DNA of 10,084 bases from Fimbriimonadales bacterium. GTDB taxonomy: Bacteria > Armatimonadota > Fimbriimonadia > Fimbriimonadales > Fimbriimonadaceae. Of the stretch, positions 1-7,876 are shown piece by piece (within the stretch, counting starts at the first letter, position 1; every line of letters starts with the position of its first letter). A program made the position numbers and the translations under genes. The stretch lies in contig JAPLCS010000160.1 in NCBI GenBank assembly GCA_026392145.1, forward strand, positions 1 to 10,084, given 5' to 3'. The notes beneath the pieces were generated by a model, which searched no databases, was not told where the DNA came from, and saw only the letters and a list, made by a program, of their open reading frames with translations.

Positions 1-69
1 AAAAGCGAACCATTGGCATGCCACCACTTCCCTCAACTCGGCCGATTGGTGGATGAGGTCACGCGTTAG
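1..69 (+). CDS. C-terminal end of an unidentified upstream gene (partial)
   Basis: Frame 1 is open from the window edge to a TAG at 67-69 and encodes 22 residues containing HFPQLGRLVDEVTR. I do not recognise the family from so short a tail. Support for a real gene comes from its position: the stop lies 14 bases before the sulfatase start, on the same strand, and the sulfatase ribosome site overlaps this stop. The two are therefore probably consecutive genes of one operon. The start lies outside the window. The frame could be open by chance, so confidence is modest. Confidence 0.5.
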   Translation, partial: KSEPLACHHFPQLGRLVDEVTR

Positions 70-83
70 GATAGAATTTCAAC

Positions 84-1565
84 GTGCTCCAGATTGTCGT
101 TGCGTTATCACTGGGTTTTATCAGAGCTGAAACGGTTCAGGCTCCGCCTAAACAACCCAACGTGGTCCTCATTCTCGTGGATGATTTAGGCTGGCAAGAT
201 ACTTCCCTGACATTTGGACTCAACGAAAAAGTAGTCGGAAGACATTTCCGTACGCCAAACTTAGAAAAGCTTGCATCACGAGGAATTCAAGTGAACCAAG
301 CCTATTCATCGTGCACAGTCTGCACACCGACAAGAGTTGCACTACTCACAGGAACACATCCAGCACGAAACCACATCACCAGTTGGGTTCAAAAGGGACA
401 AGACACCGAATCACCCTATCCTGGGTTGACGATGCCACAGTGGAAAACAACCGGATTCCAACCTGGCGAAGCGACAACTCTGGCAGAACATTTCAGAACC
501 TCAGGATATCGCACCATTCAAGTTGGCAAAGCCCATTTTGGTTCTGATGCCACTCCAGGTGCCAACCCAATCAACCTAGGATTTGATGTCTCCATCGGTG
601 GCTCAGCCGCCGGAAATCCCAATAGTTTCTATGGAATCAACAACTTTGCCTCAAAGAAAAAATCATCCAATGATCCTCCCTCGCTGAACGATATCAGAGG
701 ATTAGAGAAATACCACGGTAAAGATATTTTTCTTGATGATGCACTCGCAATCGAGGCGGCAAAGCAAATTGAAATCTCAGCCCAATCAGGGCAACCCACT
801 TTTCTCTGGTACTCCCCGTACGGCGTTCACACTCCCATTCAACCCAACAAGAAGTATCTGAAACACTATCCCAAGTTAGATCCTCGTGAGCAAGCCTATG
901 CGACTATGGTGGAAACCGTTGACGATAATTTACGGGTGCTGGTTGAATCATTCCGGAAATCAAATCAGCTGGAGAACACCTTTTTCATATTCACCAGTGA
1001 TAATGGCGGCTTATCCCAATCGGCGAGAGGCGGGTATCCGAACTTGCATAACCTGCCCCTACGAAGTGGAAAGGGTTCCGCATACGAAGGTGGCACGCGA
1101 GTTCCGTTTGTGGTGGCAGGCCCCGGTCTTCATGCCGGAAAAGTGCTAAGTCGAATCACGTTTACCTCCGCCGATTTATTTCCGACAGTCGCAGAGCTTG
1201 CCGGGATTCCGAAGACCTGCCCAGACGGCATTTCATTTGCCAAAATCCTGAGAAGCGGTACCGATCTTCAAAGATCAGAACCACTCATTTGGCACTTCCC
1301 TCACCATCGTGGGTGGTACGGCCCAGGACTCGAACCCTATTCCGCCATTCGGAGCGGCGACTTCAAAGCCATTTTCTTTTACGGCACACGTAAGTGGGAA
1401 CTATACAACCTAGCCAATGACCTCGGAGAGACTCGCGACCTTGCGCCAACAAATGTTAGCAAACTCAAAGAACTCGCCACAATTCTTCATGATAAATTAG
1501 TGGACATGCAGGCCCAATTCCCTGTTGACAATCAATCCCTCAAACAAATCGAACCTAATTTCTAG
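84..1565 (+). CDS. type I sulfatase (arylsulfatase family, formylglycine-dependent), probably exported
   Basis: Predicted to hydrolyse sulfate esters, most likely on sulfated polysaccharide or its oligosaccharides. The 493-residue length is normal for the family. The active-site motif CTPTR is at residues 80-84, where Cys80 would be converted to formylglycine. Likely metal ligands are Asp33 and Asp34 in VLILVDDLGW, and Asp306/Asn307 in FTSDNGG. Other expected active-site residues are Lys149 (in GKAHFG, a variant of the usual GKWHLG), His249 (GVHTPI) and Lys330 (LRSGKG). Residues 1-20 form a short hydrophobic leader ending near ETVQA, suggesting export to the periplasm, although it lacks a basic N-terminus. 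The start is GTG: an in-frame TAG at 72-74 rules out anything further upstream, and AGGA at 68-71 is a somewhat distant ribosome site. It follows an upstream gene by 14 bases. Its stop touches the stop of the convergent helicase gene. The precise substrate cannot be told. Confidence 0.95.
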   Translation: MLQIVVALSLGFIRAETVQAPPKQPNVVLILVDDLGWQDTSLTFGLNEKVVGRHFRTPNLEKLASRGIQVNQAYSSCTVCTPTRVALLTGTHPARNHITSWVQKGQDTESPYPGLTMPQWKTTGFQPGEATTLAEHFRTSGYRTIQVGKAHFGSDATPGANPINLGFDVSIGGSAAGNPNSFYGINNFASKKKSSNDPPSLNDIRGLEKYHGKDIFLDDALAIEAAKQIEISAQSGQPTFLWYSPYGVHTPIQPNKKYLKHYPKLDPREQAYATMVETVDDNLRVLVESFRKSNQLENTFFIFTSDNGGLSQSARGGYPNLHNLPLRSGKGSAYEGGTRVPFVVAGPGLHAGKVLSRITFTSADLFPTVAELAGIPKTCPDGISFAKILRSGTDLQRSEPLIWHFPHHRGWYGPGLEPYSAIRSGDFKAIFFYGTRKWELYNLANDLGETRDLAPTNVSKLKELATILHDKLVDMQAQFPVDNQSLKQIEPNF

Positions 1566-4532
1566 CTATCCAGCAGCCGCTTTGAATCGAAGATACAAAT
1601 GGTCTGGTACAAGGTGCTCAAGTTTCCACCGCAACTTTATTGGTTTTTCCGATGTGTAGGAAATCGGAACTGCAAATCCCAAACAAAAAAACGGTTCATC
1701 TTTTTGCTCTCTAACAAAAAATAAATGTCTACCGGTCCCATTAACAAGTCGTTGGCCCGTTCGTGAATTAATCGAAGTAGTCGACTGACTTTCCCAGTGA
1801 ATTGTATCTGGTGATTCAAACCAGTCATTATATCGAGTAGTTGCAGAGAAATCACGCTCAGATTTGTTGAGAGTAAAGAGATGAATATCTAAGCCAAAAG
1901 CTTCAGAGTAGAAAGTGCCTTGCATCATGGCAGATGGATTATCTCTAAACGGTGCCACAATCTCATCGCGCGAGTAGTGACTATGCAAGCAAAACGGCAA
2001 ATCATCGGCGACAAGTGGTCTTGCGACTGCTGTTTCCAATAAGAAATCCATCAATTCACCCACTTCTTCCCTTACCAAAAGGTCAATTTCATCCACTTGC
2101 ATGTGTCCAAGAAGTGGAAAAGATAACATTCGTCCGTAGACAGAATTTGATGTTCCTTCTCGAACTATCTGTGCGTAGGCTTTCAATCTATGTTTGTCAT
2201 CCACATGGCAAACAGCGCCAATCCGCTTATGATTAGCTGGTATGTCGCCTGATATTAAGTTAACTCTTTGCTTTATCTGTATAAAACTTCTGTTTGGTTT
2301 GTACAGTTCAGCAACTTCGATTCCAGTTTCATTAATAAATTGACCAACAGTAGGAATTTGCCCTGACAACGAAAGTCTTCGCAATTCCATAGCAAGTTCA
2401 CGAATGTTTGTTGGAACTGCTCTCTTAAGATTCTGAAGAACTCTGTCAGTAGTTACAGAATCTAACCGAATATCACAACCAGGAGGAAGTCTCGGAAAAT
2501 CATCGGAGACTGCTTTTTGCAACTGTGATCTTGTCATCCCTGTAAGGGCTCGGTATCTGAGGTCCATTCGAAAATCTCGATTTTGTTGACCTACAAAATC
2601 TAACACTGTCAAAGCACCTTTGTCTGGATGATTTCTTAAACCCCGACCAAGTTGCTGTATAAAAATGGTTGCACTTTCCGTTGGCCTCAAAAAAAGCACA
2701 GTATTTATTTCTGGAATATCAACACCTTCGTTGAATAAATCAACGGTGCACAGCATTTGGGTTTTCCCACTTCTAAATCTACTAATAATCGATTCTCGTT
2801 CAGAATCTGGAACCTTAGAATGCAATACTTCACTGGTCAAGCCAAACTCTCGAAAAACACTGTTCATGTAGTTTGCGTGCTTAATCGAGGCACAAAAGGA
2901 AACGGCTTGCATCGATGCAAGATCAACTTTATCTTGCAATTCCCTCAATATAACATCGGAACGCTTTTGTCCCTTGGTGACCAAAACTTCTTCCAGTCCT
3001 GAAACATAATACTTACCAGCCACCCATACAACATTGCCTAGGTCTGTTGAATCGTCAATACCAAAGTAGTGAAATGGGCAAAGTAATTGACGCTCCAATG
3101 CATGCCACAAGCGAAGTTCGAAAGTAGGTGGCCACAGTTTCTCAATGATTTCTTGCTTGCCATCGGCTCGTTCTGGAGTCGCGGTTAGACCCAATAATTC
3201 CCTTGGCTGAAAATAGTTAACCAACTTTGAATAGGTAGGGCTCTCTGCGTGATGAAACTCATCGATAACAATCACATCAAAATGATCTGATTCAAATTCG
3301 GTTAAGTCCTTGTGGCTGAGCGACTGAACAGATGCAAAAACATGCTTCCAACTCCTCGCCCGATTCTTTCCAACATTTAGTTCTGCGAAGTTGCCATCAC
3401 GTAACACAGTTCTGAATGCAAATAAACTCTGTTCTAAGATTTCTTCTCGATGCGCCACAAAGAGCAAACTCGGGCGTCCACCAATGGATTTAGCCAATCG
3501 CTCGTAGTCGAATGCCGCCAGAAGTGTCTTACCAGTTCCTGTTGCAGCAACCACCAAGTTGTTATGTTGTCCATCTAACCGCGCGTATTGCAATGACTCA
3601 AGAGCTTCAATCTGATGCGGATATGGCTTGAGATCAAAGATTGATAAAAAATTTCTAATTCTTTGGTTTGGTTGGTCACTTCGTTGAGATTCCAAAGCGT
3701 CACGAACGATATCGTAGTCCCGCTCAACATCAAATGGTTCAAATCTGGAGTCTGCCCAATGACGATCAAAAGTGGCGGTTAGTCCCTGCAAAACTTGAAA
3801 TGCATCTTTGGATCCTAAGCGAACATTCCACTCAAGTCCATCAACCAAAGCGCGGGGAGATAGATTTGAAGAACCAATGGTAGCGGTAGTAAATCCTGAG
3901 TCTCGATGAAAAATCCAAGCCTTAGCGTGGAGAGACGTTTTTTGTGTCTTACTCTCGAAAACTATCTTTATTTGTGCTCCAAATTTTGCAAGCTTGGCCA
4001 AGGCATCGACATGAGTACCACCCAAATATGTTGTCGTAATGACACGCAACTTTCCACCCAAGTTTTGCAAGTCACTCAAAATTAGATTGAGACCCTGCAT
4101 TCCAATAAATGGGCATATCAAATCAACTCTATCAGCAGTTGAAAGCTCATCTCTTAATATTTGATGATAATTCAAATCCTGATCGTTAGTTATTAAAGTG
4201 CTTTGTGACAAAGGAAGCAGTGGATTACGTTTAACGTCCTCAATTTTTGAGGCAATTCTGGTTAAAACTTTTTGTTCAGCCTCACCACCATCAAACTGAC
4301 CGAGCAAGTTATTTGCAATTCGCATTACTTCATTTGCAGCATCATCACCTTTTAATGAACCTTTCAACAAAACTCGTATCCGGTCAGCCACTTCCCGTGA
4401 TATATATTCGATTACATCATGGTCTGAAAGTTCTTGAAAATGTGCATCTTGTGTCGCTGGAAGTGACTCTAATGCCTGTCGCAGTGCAACAGTAACGAGT
4501 TGATCATATACTCCTTTTGGAAACTGTTGCAT
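1566..4532 (-). CDS. PLD-type nuclease / SF2 helicase / DUF3427 fusion protein, probable DNA defence
   Basis: A self-contained nuclease-helicase, likely cytoplasmic and acting on DNA. Numbering starts from an in-frame TTG at 4538. I prefer the ATG at residue 3; neither has a strong ribosome site. Domain order: a helical N-terminus (1-110), then a phospholipase-D-like domain (about 120-265) with one HxK motif (His204, Lys206) and GSSN at 222-225. The SF2 helicase follows (about 300-655) with Walker A AATGTGKT at 331-338, DEFH at 426-429, TATP at 452-455, NEGVDIPE at 603-610 and QQLGRGLR at 628-635. A C-terminal DUF3427-like region (about 700-985) contains LHSHYSRDEI and IHWESQSTT. Proteins of this architecture recur in defence islands as restriction-like enzymes, but no methylase or specificity partner is visible here. 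The gene is AT-richer than its neighbours, lies about 40 bases behind the glycosidase-like gene, and abuts the sulfatase stop. All helicase motifs are intact, with no frameshift. Confidence 0.92.
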   Translation of the reverse strand: MQQFPKGVYDQLVTVALRQALESLPATQDAHFQELSDHDVIEYISREVADRIRVLLKGSLKGDDAANEVMRIANNLLGQFDGGEAEQKVLTRIASKIEDVKRNPLLPLSQSTLITNDQDLNYHQILRDELSTADRVDLICPFIGMQGLNLILSDLQNLGGKLRVITTTYLGGTHVDALAKLAKFGAQIKIVFESKTQKTSLHAKAWIFHRDSGFTTATIGSSNLSPRALVDGLEWNVRLGSKDAFQVLQGLTATFDRHWADSRFEPFDVERDYDIVRDALESQRSDQPNQRIRNFLSIFDLKPYPHQIEALESLQYARLDGQHNNLVVAATGTGKTLLAAFDYERLAKSIGGRPSLLFVAHREEILEQSLFAFRTVLRDGNFAELNVGKNRARSWKHVFASVQSLSHKDLTEFESDHFDVIVIDEFHHAESPTYSKLVNYFQPRELLGLTATPERADGKQEIIEKLWPPTFELRLWHALERQLLCPFHYFGIDDSTDLGNVVWVAGKYYVSGLEEVLVTKGQKRSDVILRELQDKVDLASMQAVSFCASIKHANYMNSVFREFGLTSEVLHSKVPDSERESIISRFRSGKTQMLCTVDLFNEGVDIPEINTVLFLRPTESATIFIQQLGRGLRNHPDKGALTVLDFVGQQNRDFRMDLRYRALTGMTRSQLQKAVSDDFPRLPPGCDIRLDSVTTDRVLQNLKRAVPTNIRELAMELRRLSLSGQIPTVGQFINETGIEVAELYKPNRSFIQIKQRVNLISGDIPANHKRIGAVCHVDDKHRLKAYAQIVREGTSNSVYGRMLSFPLLGHMQVDEIDLLVREEVGELMDFLLETAVARPLVADDLPFCLHSHYSRDEIVAPFRDNPSAMMQGTFYSEAFGLDIHLFTLNKSERDFSATTRYNDWFESPDTIHWESQSTTSINSRTGQRLVNGTGRHLFFVREQKDEPFFCLGFAVPISYTSEKPIKLRWKLEHLVPDHLYLRFKAAAG

Positions 4533-4573
4533 GATCAATAACCATACCGTTTAACCAATCATAACAATATCAA

Positions 4574-6589
4574 TTACTTCAAAATATAGTAAGTCCAGCC
4601 CTTCGCGGGGATCGTCACCGCTAAATTGAGCAGCCCCCCTTTCGTATTCTTCACAATTGACTTCTCTTCACCATGAGTCACAGAAATCTTTTGCCGTTCT
4701 CCAACCGGAATTGAAAGGGTCTCGCTGATTGGTCTGAGCGTTGGATTGTAAACCATCAACATCATCTTTCCAGTGGATTCCTCCACATGCATCACATAAT
4801 CCAGCCGACGGCCATCCGCTCTCCGAAGGTGCACAATGTCAGATTCCAAAAGTGATCGATACTTCTTAAACCAGTTCACCATACGAACCACCATCGCCTT
4901 GGTTTCCTCAGAATCATAAAGTCTCACACCACGCCAACATGCCTGCACTCCAAATCCAAAGTTATTGGCAAAATGTAGTTCGTAATCCTGTAAATGGTCC
5001 TTCAACGGTTCAATAGTTGCCGCCGCACCACCGCCTTGATATTCAACCAAAGGGACAAACATCCAACCCATAGAAGGTGTTTTGTCCCAGGTTCCATCAA
5101 ACATATTCTGGCGAGCATGCACATGCTGTTGCTCCCTTGGCAAAGACCAATTCGTCTCGCGATATCCCATTCCAGTCTTGTTCGAACCGTTCAGAAAATA
5201 AGTATCAGGAACATTCAAGAAAACATTTTGCTCCCGGCACCATGCGTAAAAATCAGTGATCATCTTGTACTGCATCCACTGCGAATCAGCAAGGTCACGA
5301 TGCCCCGGATGGTTTTTCGATGCACATACATCACCAGGATAATTGCCATCATGTTCCAAGATATCAAAACCAGTTTCAGCGATAAACTTTTTGATATTCT
5401 CAAAGTACTGAATTCCCCACTTTGATCCGAGGCATGGAGAGTTACCAAAGATTGCGCCTCCCGTTTTTCCAGTGGCCGGATTAATGACATCATTTTCGTC
5501 GTCAACCCGTCGACTTGCAAGCAAGGAATATCCACCTAGTCGGACCCCCTTTGAAGTTGCATACTGTCTCAATTCCCTAAACTTAGCGATATTCTTTTCG
5601 GAAACATCCTCCATATTGAGGCCGCTACCAAAGCTCAAAATCACCATTTCAAACCCACATTCGGCAGCTTGGTCAATGCCAGCTTTCACTTCTTTAGTTC
5701 CGCTAGCTCGCAGGTGGAACATCGTAGGATTATCCAAAATCCAAGGAGCCATTGTTCTAAAGAACTTTCTGTTGTCCAGAGTTTGCAACTCTCGCTCTTC
5801 GGAGCCATGCAAAACCAAATGAGAACGAGGCGAGGTCAGTGACTCTCCTTGCTTCAAATCGACTCCAGGACCAGTAGGTGGATGAACACTCAAAACGCAG
5901 GGAGTCTTGAGCATGTAGCTAACTTGGGTGGTGTAATCTGGGTCCTCCTCCCAAAATATTGAGGAATTAAACTGTCCACCAAAGGATTCGTTGGTGAAAA
6001 CTGAGAGATTAGGCAACCGCCATCCTTTTTGAGATTCAACATTGCTTTCAGCTTCAACCATAGCCAGCCGCTCGCTGATGACTTGGTCGACCCGTACTGG
6101 TGTTGGAGCCAAATTTTTGAATTCAACTTCCTTAGAAATAACAGGAAGACCATCATAAATTTCAAATCGAATAGTGGCAGACAGAGAGGTGTTGCCGAAT
6201 TTCAGGAGCACGGCCTTGCCGTGAGGCGGCCAGCTTTGTCCTTTGATGGGCTTAAAGGGCACATGTGCCTTACATGGCACCAGTTCTTGCCCTAAAAACG
6301 GCAGACTGAGCGGTGATGGTTGCAAATTAGCGATCCACTCTTCTTGAAAAAACGCTCGATTGGGAACCGGGGTGGTCCCACCAAGCCATACTTCCTTCCC
6401 ACCGATGACAAGCTTTGCCTCAGGCTCAACCGAACGTAAGTATTCGGTCTTGGAGTCCAATCTTTGCATCGAATAAGTTCCCACGAACTTATTCAAATGA
6501 ATCCGCCGTTCAACTAAACCGTTTGACAAGACTATCCCACCTGGGATAGTCTTAATGGACGCGAGGAAAACAGCAGCAGGTAAGAACAT
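4574..6589 (-). CDS. putative glycoside hydrolase, alpha-galactosidase-like (clan GH-D-like barrel), uncharacterised
   Basis: Probably cleaves a glycan, but the family is inferred from overall pattern and not from a decisive motif. Numbering is from an in-frame GTG at 6595 (673 residues). Residues about 20-270 look like an N-terminal beta-sandwich. Residues about 285-580 look like a TIM barrel with GFDILEHDGNYPGD at 409-422 (Asp411 or Asp416 as candidate nucleophile) and the conserved-looking GYRETNWSLPREQQ at 477-490. A small beta domain closes the protein. GH36 and GH27 enzymes have a comparable order. A hydrophobic leader near residues 3-14 suggests export, but its basic N-region is weak. 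I chose the ATG at 6587-6589 because AAGG lies five bases upstream. The GTG at 6595, 12 bases after a run of Gs, is the alternative. The gene follows mrp by about 100 bases and precedes the helicase by about 40. Sulfated-glycan use is suggested by the nearby sulfatase. Confidence 0.75.
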   Translation of the reverse strand: MFLPAAVFLASIKTIPGGIVLSNGLVERRIHLNKFVGTYSMQRLDSKTEYLRSVEPEAKLVIGGKEVWLGGTTPVPNRAFFQEEWIANLQPSPLSLPFLGQELVPCKAHVPFKPIKGQSWPPHGKAVLLKFGNTSLSATIRFEIYDGLPVISKEVEFKNLAPTPVRVDQVISERLAMVEAESNVESQKGWRLPNLSVFTNESFGGQFNSSIFWEEDPDYTTQVSYMLKTPCVLSVHPPTGPGVDLKQGESLTSPRSHLVLHGSEERELQTLDNRKFFRTMAPWILDNPTMFHLRASGTKEVKAGIDQAAECGFEMVILSFGSGLNMEDVSEKNIAKFRELRQYATSKGVRLGGYSLLASRRVDDENDVINPATGKTGGAIFGNSPCLGSKWGIQYFENIKKFIAETGFDILEHDGNYPGDVCASKNHPGHRDLADSQWMQYKMITDFYAWCREQNVFLNVPDTYFLNGSNKTGMGYRETNWSLPREQQHVHARQNMFDGTWDKTPSMGWMFVPLVEYQGGGAAATIEPLKDHLQDYELHFANNFGFGVQACWRGVRLYDSEETKAMVVRMVNWFKKYRSLLESDIVHLRRADGRRLDYVMHVEESTGKMMLMVYNPTLRPISETLSIPVGERQKISVTHGEEKSIVKNTKGGLLNLAVTIPAKGWTYYILK
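6528..6553. repeat. perfect 12-bp inverted repeat inside the first codons of the glycosidase-like gene
   Basis: AAGACTATCCCA at 6528-6539 and TGGGATAGTCTT at 6542-6553 are exact reverse complements with only two bases between them. They fall on codons 15-23 of the glycosidase-like gene (KTIPGGIVL), about 35 bases after its ATG. In mRNA it would fold as a tight hairpin; in DNA it has the form of a repressor operator. The function is unknown. Confidence 0.7.
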
Positions 6590-6593
6590 AGGC

Positions 6594-6600
6594 ACCTTAA
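6594..6600 (-). promoter_or_regulatory. ribosome binding site of the glycosidase-like gene
   Basis: The minus strand reads TTAAGGT here, placing AAGG five bases before the ATG at 6587-6589. This is the reason for preferring that ATG over the GTG at 6595, which overlaps the site itself. A longer purine run, AAAAGGGGG, lies further upstream at 6608-6616 and stands 12 bases before the GTG. Confidence 0.45.
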
Positions 6601-6657
6601 TGAGATACCCCCTTTTACCCGTTTCAGTGTTCCTTTGCCTCGAAATGACAAGCGAAT

Positions 6658-6693
6658 CAGTGAGTACAAGTTAGACAGTGAGTACACATCAGA
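6658..6693. repeat. two-copy 18-bp tandem repeat at the end of mrp
   Basis: CAGTGAGTACA occurs at 6658-6668 and again at 6676-6686. The 18-base units match at 15 of 18 positions. The second unit overlaps the mrp stop codon (6689-6691), and the first lies in the gap before the glycosidase-like gene. It may be a local duplication or a pair of protein sites. Apart from this repeat, the 6590-6688 gap holds a run of Gs (minus strand, 6608-6612) and a possible ribosome site. No clear promoter was found there. Confidence 0.55.
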
Positions 6694-7780
6694 CTTTGGT
6701 AAAGCCTTCACCGTCGACTTGAACCAAATCTTGTCGAGTGAGCGCCTTGATCGATGCCTGTTGTGCCAAACGACCCGCGATTTCCCGAAACGCCTTCGCT
6801 TGAGCCGTATTGGGTGAAGCTACCACCGATGGAACACCTTCATCTCCGGCCCGAGAAACGGCTGGGTCAAAAGGTATGGAGCCCAGGTAAGGAACTTTTA
6901 ACTGCTGCGAAAGTTCTTCTCCTGTGAGTCCAAAAAACATTTGAGTAGTCGCACCAGTTGCCTCATCAACATGACTACCCATATTCTCTACAACACCTAA
7001 AATAGGTGAGTTCAGCCGCTTAAACAACTGCACCGCCTTACCGGCGATATTTGCCGCAACATTATGAGGCGTTGAAACAATCAATACTCCAGTCAATGGA
7101 ACCAACTGGGCTAATGACATCGGTGCGTCACCTGTTCCCGGAGGAAGGTCTACCAACAAGTAATCTAGTTCACCCCAAGAAACATCTGCCAAGAGTTGTC
7201 GAACCGTAGAGGCAACCATCGGTCCGCGCCATAGAACCGCCTGATCATCCTCTAATAAGTAGCCAAGCGACATCGTATGAACTCCATATCGAAAAATGGG
7301 GATGATCTTTTGCCCCTCGGTATAGGGCTTCTCATCTTGGGCACCGAGCATCAATGGAACCGAAGGACCATACACATCAGCGTCTAAAATCCCAACTCGA
7401 GCACCAGCTTCTGCCAAAGCAACCGCCAAATTTACGGTGACTGTGCTTTTGCCAACTCCGCCCTTTCCAGAAGCGACTGCAATAACGTTGCGCACTTCAG
7501 GAATCAAGTCCTCGTTTTGAGCGTTGCGATTTCTCACCGTTGCGGTCATCTCAATCTCAACATGAGAAACACCTTCAATGGCATAAACTGCGTCCAATGA
7601 CTGTTGCTTAAGCTCTTCCTTCACAGGACAAGCTGGAGTGGTTAAGTCAATGGTAAATGAAACTGCACCACCATTAATCTGAACATTCTTGACAAATCCT
7701 AAGGTGACGATGTCCCGGTGCAAGTCGGGGTCCATCACAACTTTTAACGCCTCAAGCACAGCAGATTCAGTAATTGGCAC
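6689..7780 (-). CDS. mrp: Mrp/NBP35-type iron-sulfur cluster carrier ATPase
   Basis: A cytoplasmic P-loop ATPase thought to bind and hand on iron-sulfur clusters to apo-proteins. It has 363 residues, normal for Mrp. An N-terminal MIP18/DUF59 domain (about 4-85) keeps the TTPACPV motif with Cys51. The ATPase domain (about 95-340) has the deviant Walker A SGKGGVGKST at 104-113, ILDADVYGPS at 131-140 and VDLPPGTGD at 210-218. The segment after ENMG (265-268), where many Mrp/ApbC proteins carry the CxxC that bridges the cluster between subunits, has no cysteine (SHVDEATGATTQMFFG). Such variants exist in the family, so function is likely but cluster binding may differ. The only in-frame start is GTG at 7778-7780: no ATG, GTG or TTG occurs between it and the upstream TGA at 7808-7810. 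GGAAGG lies 12 bases before it. It is a housekeeping gene, probably unrelated to its neighbours. Confidence 0.95.
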   Translation of the reverse strand: MPITESAVLEALKVVMDPDLHRDIVTLGFVKNVQINGGAVSFTIDLTTPACPVKEELKQQSLDAVYAIEGVSHVEIEMTATVRNRNAQNEDLIPEVRNVIAVASGKGGVGKSTVTVNLAVALAEAGARVGILDADVYGPSVPLMLGAQDEKPYTEGQKIIPIFRYGVHTMSLGYLLEDDQAVLWRGPMVASTVRQLLADVSWGELDYLLVDLPPGTGDAPMSLAQLVPLTGVLIVSTPHNVAANIAGKAVQLFKRLNSPILGVVENMGSHVDEATGATTQMFFGLTGEELSQQLKVPYLGSIPFDPAVSRAGDEGVPSVVASPNTAQAKAFREIAGRLAQQASIKALTRQDLVQVDGEGFTKV

Positions 7781-7876
7781 ACCATAAGGGTACCTTCCGA
7801 GCCCACTTCAAAGCAGAAAGTTACTAGCCCAAATAAGCCCTCTATTCGTCCCAAAACCTATCTCAATATCGTCAAA

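Noticed and set aside
1263..1276. Six-base hairpin GATCTT/AAGATC in the sulfatase gene
   Set aside because: Short, inside coding sequence, and of a size expected by chance in 10 kb.
1566..4532. Classical restriction-modification system
   Set aside because: No methyltransferase or specificity-subunit gene lies in the window; only the nuclease-helicase is present.
4533..4573. Promoter or terminator between the glycosidase-like and helicase genes
   Set aside because: The gap of about 40 bases is AT-rich but has no inverted repeat and no well-spaced -35/-10 pair.
4994..5425. 143-codon open frame on the plus strand inside the glycosidase-like gene
   Set aside because: It lies wholly antisense to a gene with convincing domains, has no recognisable motif, and looks like an opposite-strand shadow.
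7772..7785. ATG at 7783-7785 with good spacing from GGAAGG, as the mrp start
   Set aside because: It is out of frame with mrp and meets a stop after about 13 codons; a leader peptide is conceivable but unsupported.
7781..7876. Promoter or terminator between the AraC gene and mrp
   Set aside because: Apart from the GGAAGG ribosome site near 7794-7799, no hairpin or promoter pair could be recognised.
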